From assembly GCA_964539095.1 (NCBI GenBank), contig CAZIFL010000005.1, positions 1-64,000 of the forward strand: a stretch of 64,000 nt of DNA, in the 5' to 3' direction. The translations under genes were made by a program, and so were the position numbers. The notes beneath the pieces were generated by a model. It did no database searches. It was not told where the DNA came from and was given only the letters and a program-made list of their open reading frames with translations. Every line of letters begins with the position of its first letter. Within the stretch, counting starts at the first letter, position 1. The stretch is from DAIPKP01 sp964539095 (GTDB taxonomy: Bacteria > Synergistota > Synergistia > Synergistales > Aminiphilaceae). Shown here piece by piece: positions 52,966-60,466 of this stretch.

Positions 52966-53264
52966 TGAAGCGTGTTATCGCCCATGACATCATTGTGCGG
53001 CCCATCATTACCGAAAAAAGCAGCCGTCAGATGGAAGACGGCAAGTATACCTTTGAAGTGCTCCCCAAGGCGAACAAGGTGGAAGTGAAAAAGGCCGTAG
53101 AAGAAGTTTTCAAGGTCAAGGTTCTTAAAGTACACACCATCAAGGTTCGTTCCAAGCCAAAGCGGCTTGGTGCGTTTCTGGGGCGGTCCCGATCCTGGAA
53201 AAAGGCGATCATTACCCTCGCCCCGGGAGAGCGGATCGAATTCTTCGAAGGCGCCAGCGTGTAG
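52965..53264 (+). CDS. rplW: 50S ribosomal protein L23 (uL23)
   Basis: Sits at the tunnel exit and docks SRP and trigger factor. The 99-residue protein has the typical start DIIVRPIITEKSSRQME followed by YTFEVLPKANKVEVKKAVEEVFKVKV. The first base of its ATG is the last base of the rplD stop codon, so the two are probably translationally coupled. Length and position are as expected in the S10 operon. Confidence 0.97.
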   Translation: MKRVIAHDIIVRPIITEKSSRQMEDGKYTFEVLPKANKVEVKKAVEEVFKVKVLKVHTIKVRSKPKRLGAFLGRSRSWKKAIITLAPGERIEFFEGASV

Positions 53265-53276
53265 GGGGAAAATCCT

Positions 53277-54104
53277 ATGGGAATTAAAAAATACAAACCC
53301 ACAAGCCCCGGTCGTAGAAACATGTCCGTCTCTACCTTTGAAGAGATCACCAAGAGCACTCCCGAAAGGAGTCTTGTGGAGTCTCTCACCAAGACCGGTG
53401 GACGGAACAACAATGGGCGCGTTACTATGCGCCATCGCGGCGGAGGGTGCAAGCGGAAGTACCGGGTTATCGATTTCAAGCGTAACAAGCTTGGGATACC
53501 CGGCAAGGTGGCGGCCATCGAATACGATCCTAACCGTTCTGCCCGCATCGCTCTTATCCACTATGCGGATGGCGAAAAGCGGTACATCCTCGCCCCCATA
53601 GGGCTTGGAGTTGGGGATAGCATCATGGCGGGGCCGGGTTCGGATATCCGTCCTGGAAACGCTCTGAAGCTTAAGGATCTTCCCCTGGGAACCACGATTC
53701 ACAACATCGAACTTCGGCCCGGTTGCGGAGGCGTTCTTGTGCGCTCTGCAGGAAACTCTGCCCAGCTTATGGCCAAAGAGGGAAAGTACGCCTTTGTGCG
53801 TATGCCCAGCACGGAGCTGCGGTTGATACTTCTGGAGTGCATGGCCACCGTCGGTCAGGTGGGGAACGAGGATTTTGAGAACATTACGGTGGGCAAGGCC
53901 GGAAAGAGCCGCTGGCTCGGACGGAGGCCCCACGTACGCGGTATGGTTATGAATCCTGTGGACCATCCTCTCGGGGGCGGTGAAGGAAAAACCAAGGGGA
54001 ACAAGCATCCTGTCTCTCCCTGGGGTACTCCTGCCAAGGGTTTCCGCACCAGGAAGAAGAAGCAGTCTGACAAGTTTATTGTCCGGCGTCGCAGTGCGAA
54101 GTAG
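53277..54104 (+). CDS. rplB: 50S ribosomal protein L2 (uL2)
   Basis: A 275-residue primary 23S rRNA-binding protein required for subunit joining and peptidyl transfer. Conserved landmarks are RNNNGRVTMRHRGGGCKRKYR near residue 45-65, and the late RGMVMNPVDHPLGGGEG loop, whose histidine lies near the peptidyl transferase region. GGGGGAAAATCCT is the SD before ATG 53277. Size and motifs are canonical. Confidence 0.98.
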   Translation: MGIKKYKPTSPGRRNMSVSTFEEITKSTPERSLVESLTKTGGRNNNGRVTMRHRGGGCKRKYRVIDFKRNKLGIPGKVAAIEYDPNRSARIALIHYADGEKRYILAPIGLGVGDSIMAGPGSDIRPGNALKLKDLPLGTTIHNIELRPGCGGVLVRSAGNSAQLMAKEGKYAFVRMPSTELRLILLECMATVGQVGNEDFENITVGKAGKSRWLGRRPHVRGMVMNPVDHPLGGGEGKTKGNKHPVSPWGTPAKGFRTRKKKQSDKFIVRRRSAK

Positions 54105-54124
54105 GGCGTGAGGAGGAGTCACAC

Positions 54125-54406
54125 ATGCCTAGATCGTTAAAGAAGGGCCCTTTTGTAGAGGAAAAGCTTCTCAAAAGGGTGCAGGAGATGAACGAAAGCG
54201 AGAAAAAACGGGTTATTAAAACCTGGTCCCGCCGTTCCACGGTCTTTCCTGAGATGGTGGGGCATACCATCGCCATTCACAATGGAAAAACCCATATTCC
54301 CGTCTATGTGAGTGAAAACATGGTGGGACACAAGCTGGGCGAATTTGCTCCCACTCGGCGTTTCGGAGGCCATGCAGGCCAGGAACGCAAGAGCCGCGTC
54401 AAGTAG
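54125..54406 (+). CDS. rpsS: 30S ribosomal protein S19 (uS19)
   Basis: A 93-residue 30S head protein in contact with S13 and the A-site tRNA region. The sequence starts MPRSLKKGPFVEEKLL and contains TWSRRSTVFPEMVGHTIAIHNGKTHIPVYV and FAPTRRFGGHAG, all typical. GGAGGAGTCACAC is the SD, 21 bases after rplB. Canonical member of the S10 operon. Confidence 0.98.
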   Translation: MPRSLKKGPFVEEKLLKRVQEMNESEKKRVIKTWSRRSTVFPEMVGHTIAIHNGKTHIPVYVSENMVGHKLGEFAPTRRFGGHAGQERKSRVK

Positions 54407-54424
54407 TGGAGGAGGACTGGAGAC

Positions 54425-54766
54425 ATGGAAGTACGTGAAGCCCGTGCTACGGCACGCCAGGTGCGGATTTCTCCCACGAAGGTGCGGCAGGTGATGAGGC
54501 TTGTCACTGGAAAGCATGTGGGAGACGCCCTGTTGGCCTTGAAATATTCACCCAAGAAGGCTGCCCGGATTGTGGAGAAGGTTCTGCAGAGTGCCGTGGC
54601 AAATGCGGATCATAATTACGGCATGGACGTCGAAAGCCTTGTAGTTGCCCGGGCCTATGCCGACAAAGGACCAGTGATGAAGCGGTTCCGCCCCGTATCC
54701 ATGGGAAGGGCGCATCCCTATCGTCACGAGACAAGCCACGTCACCGTCGTTGTGGCGGAGCGCTAA
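54425..54766 (+). CDS. rplV: 50S ribosomal protein L22 (uL22)
   Basis: A 113-residue tunnel-wall protein with a long beta hairpin reaching into the exit tunnel, a site of macrolide-resistance changes. The N-terminal RATARQVRISPTKVRQVMRLV, the central KYSPKKAARIVEKVLQSAVANA and the hairpin end RPVSMGRAHPYRHETSH are conserved. GGAGGAGGACTGGAGAC precedes ATG 54425. The stop lies 13 bases before the rpsC TTG start. Confidence 0.97.
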   Translation: MEVREARATARQVRISPTKVRQVMRLVTGKHVGDALLALKYSPKKAARIVEKVLQSAVANADHNYGMDVESLVVARAYADKGPVMKRFRPVSMGRAHPYRHETSHVTVVVAER

Positions 54767-54779
54767 GGAGGGGTGGAAT

Positions 54780-55463
54780 TTGGGCCAGAAAGTTCACCCG
54801 GTAGGGTATCGTATCGGTGTTGTGCGCGACTGGGAGTCCCGTTGGTACGCCGACGGAGATAAGTACGCAAAGAACCTTCATGAGGATATCAAACTCCGCA
54901 AATGGATCAAAGACCGCTGGGGTCATGCGGGAATTTCGAGTGTATCCATAGAGCGGGTAGGGAATGTTATCTGTTTCACCGTTTTGGCCGCCCGGCCTGG
55001 TGTCGCTATCGGCAAGGGTGGACAGGAGATCCAGGATGTTCGGGACGAGCTTCAGCGCATGTCCGGTTCACGGGTGATGATCAACGTTCAGGAGATCAAG
55101 CATCCCGACATGGATTCTCAGGTGGTGTCAGAGGGCATTGCCCAGGCTCTGGAGCGGCGGGTAAGTTTCCGTAGAGCCATGAAGCAGGCAATCTTCCGGG
55201 CCATGAAATCCGGAGCCAAGGGAATTAAGGTGCAGTGTTCCGGACGGCTCGGCGGTGCCGAAATCGCGAGAAGAGAGTGGTATCTTGAGGGGCGTCTCCC
55301 TCTCTCCACCATTCGTGCGAACATCGACTACGGCTTTGCGGAAGCCCGGACGATTTACGGAGTCATCGGCGTAAAGGTGTGGATCTGTAAAGAGGAGAGC
55401 ACCGGAAAAGGGAAGGAATCTGCCCAGGAGGCGGAGACTTCCGGCAGAAGAAAGAGGAGGTAG
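54780..55463 (+). CDS. rpsC: 30S ribosomal protein S3 (uS3)
   Basis: mRNA entry-channel protein with helicase activity. The 227-residue product has LGQKVHPVGYRIGVVRDWESRWYAD at its start, the KH domain GXXG as IGKGGQEI (VAIGKGGQEIQDVRDEL), and the conserved C-terminal domain GRLGGAEIARREW. A frame opens upstream inside rplV, but TTG 54780 has AAGGAGGGG before it and yields the universally conserved GQKVHP start. The C-terminal tail is Lys/Glu/Arg-rich. Confidence 0.96.
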   Translation: MGQKVHPVGYRIGVVRDWESRWYADGDKYAKNLHEDIKLRKWIKDRWGHAGISSVSIERVGNVICFTVLAARPGVAIGKGGQEIQDVRDELQRMSGSRVMINVQEIKHPDMDSQVVSEGIAQALERRVSFRRAMKQAIFRAMKSGAKGIKVQCSGRLGGAEIARREWYLEGRLPLSTIRANIDYGFAEARTIYGVIGVKVWICKEESTGKGKESAQEAETSGRRKRR

Positions 55464-55471
55464 AGTGACGC

Positions 55472-55894
55472 ATGCTGAGTCCGAAGCGCGTCAAATACCG
55501 GAAGCCCCATCGTACGCCCCTTAAGGGGATTACCAAGGGGGGGGGCTATGTAGCCTTCGGTGAGTACGGTTTGCAGGCTCTCGAAGGAGCCTGGATTACG
55601 GCCCGGCAGATAGAAGCAGCCCGAGTAGCCATCTCGCGAAAGATGCGCAAGGGCGGCAAGATCTGGATTCGCATCTTCCCCGATGTGGCACTTACGAGAA
55701 AGCCCCTGGAAACCCGAATGGGAAAGGGGAAGGGCAATCCTGAGTACTGGGTAGCTCCGGTGAAGCGGGGCAGAATCATGTTTGAAGTATCGGGAGTATC
55801 AAGGAGCGTTGTAGAGGCAGCCTTTATCACTGCGGCTCATAAGCTGCCCATCAAAGTGCGCCTTGTAGCCCGAGAGGGTCTGGGTGGTGAATAA
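55472..55894 (+). CDS. rplP: 50S ribosomal protein L16 (uL16)
   Basis: A 140-residue late-assembly protein near the A site. It starts MLSPKRVKYRKPHR and contains FGEYGLQALEGAWITARQIEAARVAI and RKPLETRMGKGKGNPEYWVAPVKRG, including the loop whose arginine is hydroxylated in E. coli. The SD AGAGGAGG overlaps the rpsC end. A G9-like patch in GGGGGGGGCTATG near 55539 is coded glycine. Canonical position. Confidence 0.97.
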   Translation: MLSPKRVKYRKPHRTPLKGITKGGGYVAFGEYGLQALEGAWITARQIEAARVAISRKMRKGGKIWIRIFPDVALTRKPLETRMGKGKGNPEYWVAPVKRGRIMFEVSGVSRSVVEAAFITAAHKLPIKVRLVAREGLGGE

Positions 55895-55896
55895 CG

Positions 55897-56109
55897 ATGA
55901 AAAGTCGCGAAATGCGTGACCTTACGATACAGGAACTTAACGATAAGCATCGACAGTACAAGGAAGAACTTTTCAATCTCCGTTTTCAGCATGCCATAGG
56001 GCAGCTCGGAAACTCCGGAAGAATTAAAGAAGTAAAGCGGACCATCGCCCGTGTTCTTACGGTGATGCGGGAGAAAGAACTCACTGTCGAGCGCGGTTTA
56101 AGGAGGTAG
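55897..56109 (+). CDS. rpmC: 50S ribosomal protein L29 (uL29)
   Basis: A 70-residue two-helix protein near the tunnel exit. The family pattern is clear: MKSREMRDLTIQELNDKHRQYKEELFNLRFQHAIGQL, followed by RIKEVKRTIARVLTVMREKE. It begins two bases after the rplP stop, with its SD (GGTGGTGAATAAC) weak, suggesting translational coupling to rplP. Standard S10 operon member. Confidence 0.96.
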   Translation: MKSREMRDLTIQELNDKHRQYKEELFNLRFQHAIGQLGNSGRIKEVKRTIARVLTVMREKELTVERGLRR

Positions 56110-56115
56110 TGGGCA

Positions 56116-56400
56116 ATGGAAAACACGACTGCCCGAAGGAAAGTGCGTTACGGGGTTGTGGTAAGTACGAAAATGGATAAGACCATCGTGGTCAAAATCG
56201 ATCGGAAAGCCAAGCATCCTCTCTACGGAAAGCCCGTTATTAGAGCTAAAAAGTACATGGCCCACGACGAGAATTCCGAATGCCGCACCGGCGATACCGT
56301 GCGCATTGAGGAGTGCCGTCCCCTGAGCCGCAGAAAGAGATGGGCCCTTAAAGAAATTATTGAGCGGGCTCCTATTCTCGACGAGTCCAAAGGAGAGTAG
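56116..56400 (+). CDS. rpsQ: 30S ribosomal protein S17 (uS17)
   Basis: A 94-residue OB-fold protein of the 30S body. Conserved elements are VRYGVVVSTKMDKTIVVKIDRKAKHPLYGK and HDENSECRTGDTVRIEECRPLSRRKRW, the latter being the family signature. AAGGAGGTAGTGGGCA is an excellent SD. It completes the usual S10 operon order (L16-L29-S17) and is followed two bases later by rplN. Confidence 0.97.
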   Translation: MENTTARRKVRYGVVVSTKMDKTIVVKIDRKAKHPLYGKPVIRAKKYMAHDENSECRTGDTVRIEECRPLSRRKRWALKEIIERAPILDESKGE

Positions 56401-56402
56401 CC

Positions 56403-56771
56403 ATGATTCAGCTTCGTACCGTATTGAACGTGGCAGACAACTCCGGCGCCAAGAAGGTTATGTGTATTCAGGTTCTCGGAGGAACCCGCCGCAAGGTGGC
56501 TTCCGTAGGAGATGTTATTGTGGCTTCTGTAAGAGAGGCTATTCCGAACAGCAACACCGAGAAGGGTAAGGTTGTTCGCTGTGTGGTGGTGCGCACGAAG
56601 AAGGAGATCCGCCGGAAGGACGGCAGCTATGTCCGGTTTGACGATAATGCGGCGGTTATTATCGAGAACAACGGCGAACCCCGGGGAACGCGCATTTTTG
56701 GTCCCGTAGCCCGGGAGTTGCGGGAGAAGCGTTATATGCGTATCGTCTCCCTGGCTCCCGAGGTCGTGTAG
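56403..56771 (+). CDS. rplN: 50S ribosomal protein L14 (uL14)
   Basis: A 122-residue intersubunit-bridge protein that also binds the silencing factor RsfS. The sequence starts MIQLRTVLNVADNSGAKKVMCIQVLGG and ends FGPVARELREKRYMRIVSLAPEVV, as in most bacteria. AAAGGAGAGTAGCC is the SD. It begins the spc segment, with no terminator or promoter seen between S17 and L14, so S10 and spc appear contiguous. Confidence 0.98.
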   Translation: MIQLRTVLNVADNSGAKKVMCIQVLGGTRRKVASVGDVIVASVREAIPNSNTEKGKVVRCVVVRTKKEIRRKDGSYVRFDDNAAVIIENNGEPRGTRIFGPVARELREKRYMRIVSLAPEVV

Positions 56772-56786
56772 GGGGAGATTGTAGAC

Positions 56787-57113
56787 ATGGGAAAAATGAG
56801 ACTTAAAAAGGGAGACAAGGTTCGGGTCATCTCCGGCAAAAGTGCCGGGATGGAGGGTAAGATTCAGCGCCGCGACCCCGTTCGGGACGTCATCGTGGTG
56901 GAAGGTGTCAACATGGTCACCAAACATGTACGCCCCACGCAGAAGAACCCTCAGGGGGGAATCGTCAAGCAGGAAGCCCCCATCTATGCCTCGAAGGTCA
57001 TGCTTCTCTGCCCTTCTTGCGGAAAGGCCACTAGGGTAGGACGTGCATATCTCGACGATGGCCGCAAGGTCCGCCTCTGCAAGAAGTGCAGCGAGGTAAT
57101 TGATAAGATTTAG
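56787..57113 (+). CDS. rplX: 50S ribosomal protein L24 (uL24), zinc-ribbon form
   Basis: A 108-residue assembly initiator for the 50S subunit. The KOW motif KKGDKVRVISGKSAGMEGKI is N-terminal. The C-terminal half keeps two CxxC pairs (CPSC and CKKC), the zinc-ribbon form common in Firmicutes and relatives. GGGGGAGATTGTAGAC gives a weak-to-moderate SD. Its order between L14 and L5 is canonical. Confidence 0.96.
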   Translation: MGKMRLKKGDKVRVISGKSAGMEGKIQRRDPVRDVIVVEGVNMVTKHVRPTQKNPQGGIVKQEAPIYASKVMLLCPSCGKATRVGRAYLDDGRKVRLCKKCSEVIDKI

Positions 57114-57127
57114 GAGGATCCTGTGCC

Positions 57128-57670
57128 ATGATGCCGAGAATGAAGAAGAAATATACCGAAGAAATTGTGGATCGCCTCCGTAAGACCTTTCAATACGGAA
57201 ACGCCATGGAAGTTCCCCGGATTGACAAGGTGGTTGTCAATATCGGTGTAGGAGATGCGAAGCAGGATATGAAGCTTATGAACGCCTCCATGGACGAACT
57301 TGCCACCATCACGGGGCAGCGTCCCATGATGCGGCGAGCGAAGAAGTCTGTGGCAGGTTTTAAGCTCCGGGAAGGTATGCCCGTGGGATGTTATGTAACG
57401 CTTCGGGGGGCAAAGATGTGGGAGTTCCTAGATCGTCTGGTCTCCCTGGCTCTCCCCCGGATCAAAGACTTCCAGGGGATTTCCAGGAAAAGCTTTGATG
57501 GTCGAGGAAACTATAATTTGGGGCTCAGGGAGCAGCTTCTCTTTCCTGAAATCGATTACGACAAGGTGCTTCGGGTTCGCGGAATGAACATCACCATTAC
57601 CACCACCGCAAAGAGCGACGAAGAAGGTCTTGCCCTTTTGTCCGAACTTGGCTTTCCTTTTGCCAAGTAG
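57128..57670 (+). CDS. rplE: 50S ribosomal protein L5 (uL5)
   Basis: A 180-residue 5S rRNA-binding protein that forms part of the central protuberance. Family blocks: VPRIDKVVVNIGVGDAKQD, ITGQRPMMRRAKKSVAGFKLREGMPVGCYVTLRG, and IKDFQGISRKSFDGRGNYNLGLREQLLFPEI. Two adjacent ATG codons (57128, 57131) are possible starts, with GGAGGATCCTGTGCC upstream. Canonical size and place. Confidence 0.97.
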   Translation: MMPRMKKKYTEEIVDRLRKTFQYGNAMEVPRIDKVVVNIGVGDAKQDMKLMNASMDELATITGQRPMMRRAKKSVAGFKLREGMPVGCYVTLRGAKMWEFLDRLVSLALPRIKDFQGISRKSFDGRGNYNLGLREQLLFPEIDYDKVLRVRGMNITITTTAKSDEEGLALLSELGFPFAK

Positions 57671-57691
57671 CATTTTCTGGGGGTAGAGAAC

Positions 57692-57877
57692 ATGTCCCGA
57701 CTAGCGTTGGAGAACAAAGCGAAAGCGGAACCGAAATTCAAGGTGAGAAAGTACAATCGTTGCCCTCTCTGCGGGCGTCCTCGGGGGTTCATGCGGAAAT
57801 TCAACATGTGCCGGTGCTGCTTCCGAGACCTTGCCAGAAAAGGACAGATCCCTGGCGTCGTCAAGTCGAGCTGGTAA
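57692..57877 (+). CDS. rpsN: 30S ribosomal protein S14 type Z (uS14)
   Basis: A 61-residue zinc-binding S14 variant. The four zinc cysteines occur as CPLC and CRCC within NRCPLCGRPRGFMRKFNMCRCCFRDLA, followed by KGQIPGVVKSSW. This short C+ form contrasts with the longer zinc-free S14 of many Gram-negatives. The start ATG 57692 follows GGGGGTAGAGAAC. The N-terminal MSRLALENKAKAEPKFKVRKYN is a little longer on its leading side than some homologues. Confidence 0.96.
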   Translation: MSRLALENKAKAEPKFKVRKYNRCPLCGRPRGFMRKFNMCRCCFRDLARKGQIPGVVKSSW

Positions 57878-57909
57878 ATTGAGACGGGACGACGAAGGAG
57901 GCAGAAGGC

Positions 57910-58314
57910 ATGTATGTAAATGATCCTATCGCGGATATGCTTACCCGGATTCGAAATGCCAACATGGTCTACCATGATATGGTGGATATGCCGTTGAGCA
58001 AGATCAAGGTGAGCATTGCCAGAATACTCAAAGAAGAAGGGTACGTCCGCAATTTCAAGGTGATCTCTGATCCCAAGAAACCGTATCAGGTATTGCGGCT
58101 CTTTCTTAACTATAGCGCGGAAAGAGAGCGGGTTATTCAGGGGCTTCGTCGGGTGAGCAAACCCGGCCGCAGAATCTATGTGGGTTCCAAGGATCTCCCC
58201 AAGGTAATGGGAGGGCTGGGCATTGCGCTCGTCTCTACTCCCAGGGGCTTGATGACGGATTCTCATGCCCGCAAAGAAGGACTTGGCGGCGAAGTCCTCT
58301 GCTATGTCTGGTAG
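57910..58314 (+). CDS. rpsH: 30S ribosomal protein S8 (uS8)
   Basis: A 134-residue 16S rRNA-binding protein of the platform; in E. coli it represses the spc operon by binding near rplE. Recognisable by NDPIADMLTRIRNANM at the N terminus and LGIALVSTPRGLMTDSHARKEGLGGEVLCYVW at the C terminus. AAGGAGGCAGAAGGC is the SD. Canonical length and order. Confidence 0.98.
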   Translation: MYVNDPIADMLTRIRNANMVYHDMVDMPLSKIKVSIARILKEEGYVRNFKVISDPKKPYQVLRLFLNYSAERERVIQGLRRVSKPGRRIYVGSKDLPKVMGGLGIALVSTPRGLMTDSHARKEGLGGEVLCYVW

Positions 58315-58326
58315 AGGGAGGGTGCT

Positions 58327-58863
58327 ATGTCTCGTATAGGAAACAAGCTTATTACCCTTCCCAAGGGTGTGGATTTTAAGGTTGACGGCACCAGTGTGGT
58401 GGTCAAGGGTCCCAAGGGGGAACTCTCTCTGGAACTTCGCCCCGAGGTGAGCCTTGAGGTCGGGGACGGTGAGGTCAAGGTGCTCCGAAGGGACGACTCC
58501 AAGCCCTGCAGAGCCTTTCACGGCATGACGCGGGCGCTGTTAAATAACATGGTGGAAGGTGTCAGCAAAGGTTTTGAGCGGGTTCTGGATATCGTGGGCG
58601 TAGGGTACCGTGCCCAGATGCAAGGAAGCAAGCTTGTTCTGAGCCTTGGGTATTCCCATCCCATCGAGGTAGATCCCCCCGAGGGGATCGAACTCGCCAC
58701 GGAGGGACCCACCAAGATCTTTGTGCGGGGCATCGACAAACAGGTGGTGGGCCAGACCGCCGCGAACATCCGCGGCTTCCGTCCTCCTGAGCCGTACAAG
58801 GGCAAGGGTGTCCGCTACGCTGGAGAGCACATCATTCGTAAGGCCGGAAAGGCCGGAGCATAG
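58327..58863 (+). CDS. rplF: 50S ribosomal protein L6 (uL6)
   Basis: A 178-residue protein at the base of the stalk, next to the factor-binding site. It starts MSRIGNKLITLPKGVDF, contains GVSKGFERVLDIVGVGYRAQ and ends with the signature RPPEPYKGKGVRYAGEHIIRKAGKAG. GGGAGGGTGCT precedes ATG 58327. Canonical place in the spc cluster, 12 bases after rpsH and 19 bases before rplR. Confidence 0.98.
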   Translation: MSRIGNKLITLPKGVDFKVDGTSVVVKGPKGELSLELRPEVSLEVGDGEVKVLRRDDSKPCRAFHGMTRALLNNMVEGVSKGFERVLDIVGVGYRAQMQGSKLVLSLGYSHPIEVDPPEGIELATEGPTKIFVRGIDKQVVGQTAANIRGFRPPEPYKGKGVRYAGEHIIRKAGKAGA

Positions 58864-58882
58864 GATTACGAGGTGAACTGCA

Positions 58883-59251
58883 TTGATTAAAAAGCGCAGT
58901 CGAAATGAAATGAGAGTGCTTCGGCACGAGCGTGTACGCCGTACCCTTCAGGGAACGGCTCAGAGGCCTCGTCTCAGCGTCTTTCGAAGCCTGAAACATA
59001 TCTCCGTCCAGGTGATTGACGACGATCGGGGATGCACCATGGTTTCGGCTTCCACGGTGGAGAAAAACATCAAAGGACAGCTTGAGAAGACTGGCAACCA
59101 GGATGCGGCGGCTTTTATCGGCAAAACCATTGCTGAACGGGCTCTTTCGAAAGGAATCAAGGCAGTGGTCTTTGACCGAGGCGGTCATAGGTTCCACGGC
59201 CGGGTAAAAACACTTGCGGATGCCGCTCGTGAAGCCGGGCTGGACTTCTAA
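58883..59251 (+). CDS. rplR: 50S ribosomal protein L18 (uL18)
   Basis: A 122-residue 5S rRNA-binding protein of the central protuberance. The start codon is TTG at 58883 after GAGGTGAACTGCA. Conserved segments: RVRRTLQGTAQRPRLSVFRSLKHISVQVIDD and AAAFIGKTIAERALSKGIKAVVFDRGGHRFHGRVKTLADAAREAGLDF. It is one of four genes in this window with an apparent TTG start (also rpsL, rpsC and smc). Confidence 0.97.
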   Translation: MIKKRSRNEMRVLRHERVRRTLQGTAQRPRLSVFRSLKHISVQVIDDDRGCTMVSASTVEKNIKGQLEKTGNQDAAAFIGKTIAERALSKGIKAVVFDRGGHRFHGRVKTLADAAREAGLDF

Positions 59252-59265
59252 AAGGAGGGACATTT

Positions 59266-59799
59266 ATGGCCGCAAGAAACGAAGCTGCGAATCACTCGGA
59301 CATGATGGAGCGTGTTGTCTCCATCAACCGTGTCAGTAAAGTTGTAAAGGGTGGAAAGCGTTTTAAGTTCAGCGTTCTCGTAGTGGTAGGGGATGGAGAT
59401 GGTCAGGTGGGTGTCGCCATGGGGAAGGCTAAAGAAATTTCCGAAGCCGTCCGCAAGGGCATCGATCGGGCGAAGCGGAACATGGTAACCCTCAAGCAGG
59501 TGGGACACACCATTCCGCATCCTATCATCGGCCGCTTCGGCGCCGCCCGGGTTCTTCTGAAGCCTGCGGCTCCCGGTACGGGAGTTATCGCGGGAGGAGC
59601 GGTGCGAGCCATCATGGAGCTTGGGGGCGTGAAGGACGTGCTCACCAAGGTTATCGGCCGCACCTCAAACCCCGTAAACGTGGCTCATGCCACCATGCAG
59701 GCAGTGCAGTCCATGCGCACCCCGGAGGAAATCCGGAGGTTCCGGGGCCTCGAAAAGAAAGAGAAAAAGGAGCAGTCCCTGGCTGCTGAAGGAGCCTAG
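59266..59799 (+). CDS. rpsE: 30S ribosomal protein S5 (uS5)
   Basis: A 177-residue protein of the decoding and mRNA entry regions, linked to fidelity and spectinomycin response. It contains RVVSINRVSKVVKGGKRFKFSVLVVVGDG (spectinomycin loop region intact) and the S5 C-terminal domain GTGVIAGGAVRAIMELGGVKDVLTKVIGRTSN. AAAAGGAGGGACATTT is a strong SD. A short Lys/Glu-rich tail follows. Canonical spc position. Confidence 0.98.
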   Translation: MAARNEAANHSDMMERVVSINRVSKVVKGGKRFKFSVLVVVGDGDGQVGVAMGKAKEISEAVRKGIDRAKRNMVTLKQVGHTIPHPIIGRFGAARVLLKPAAPGTGVIAGGAVRAIMELGGVKDVLTKVIGRTSNPVNVAHATMQAVQSMRTPEEIRRFRGLEKKEKKEQSLAAEGA

Positions 59800-59810
59800 G
59801 AGGAATTCTC

Positions 59811-59996
59811 ATGGTAAAGCTCAAAGTTACCTGGAAAAAAAGCGCCATCGGCAAGCCCGAGCGTCAGAGGAGAACTCTTCGCGCTCTCGGGCTGCGGCGG
59901 CTCAACCATGTGGTGGTCCACCAGGATACGCCGCAGATCCGGGGCATGCTCCGTGCGGTTTCCCATCTCGTACAGTGGGAAGAGCTTTCGGAGTAG
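59811..59996 (+). CDS. rpmD: 50S ribosomal protein L30 (uL30)
   Basis: A 61-residue 50S protein with the expected start MVKLKVTWKKSAIGKPERQRRTL followed by GLRRLNHVVVHQDTPQIRGMLRAVSHLV. AGGAGGAATTCTC before ATG 59811 is a clear SD. L30 is missing in some lineages, so its presence between S5 and L15 is informative for order but not for identity. Canonical. Confidence 0.96.
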   Translation: MVKLKVTWKKSAIGKPERQRRTLRALGLRRLNHVVVHQDTPQIRGMLRAVSHLVQWEELSE

Positions 59997-60018
59997 CCTG
60001 AGGAGGGGAGAAAACACG

Positions 60019-60465
60019 ATGAATCTTCATGAACTTCGACCCGCTCCGGGAGCGAGAACCACGCGCAAACGACGCGGGCAGGGTATCGGAAGCGGCAACG
60101 GCAAAACCGCCGGTAAGGGGCATAAGGGACAGAAGTCTCGATCCGGAGGAGGCGTTCGCCCGGGATTTGAGGGAGGGCAGATGCCTCTCGCAAGAAGAAT
60201 CCCCAAGCGGGGCTTCAGCAACTTCCGTTTTGCCAAAAACTATCAAATAGTGAATCTTCGGGATTTGGAGAGCACCTTTTCTGACGGGGCGGTAGTAGAT
60301 TTTGACGCCCTTCTGGAGGCGGGGCTTGTGAGGAAGGCGGGTGAACCCGTTAAAATCCTCGCCACCGGGGATCTGGGGAAGGCCCTTACCGTAAAGGCCG
60401 CAAAGTTCAGCGCTTCCGCAGCTGCCAAGATTGAAGCTGCAGGGGGAAAGGCCGAGGTGATCTAG
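60019..60465 (+). CDS. rplO: 50S ribosomal protein L15 (uL15)
   Basis: A 148-residue late-assembly protein. It starts MNLHELRPAPGARTTRKRRGQGIGSGNGKTAGKGHKGQ, the Gly/Lys-rich extension that weaves through 23S rRNA, and contains GGQMPLARRIPKRGFSNF. The frame is open from 59908 inside rpmD, but ATG 60019 has GAGGAGGGG upstream and the family N terminus. secY follows one base after its stop. Confidence 0.97.
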   Translation: MNLHELRPAPGARTTRKRRGQGIGSGNGKTAGKGHKGQKSRSGGGVRPGFEGGQMPLARRIPKRGFSNFRFAKNYQIVNLRDLESTFSDGAVVDFDALLEAGLVRKAGEPVKILATGDLGKALTVKAAKFSASAAAKIEAAGGKAEVI

Positions 60466-60466
60466 G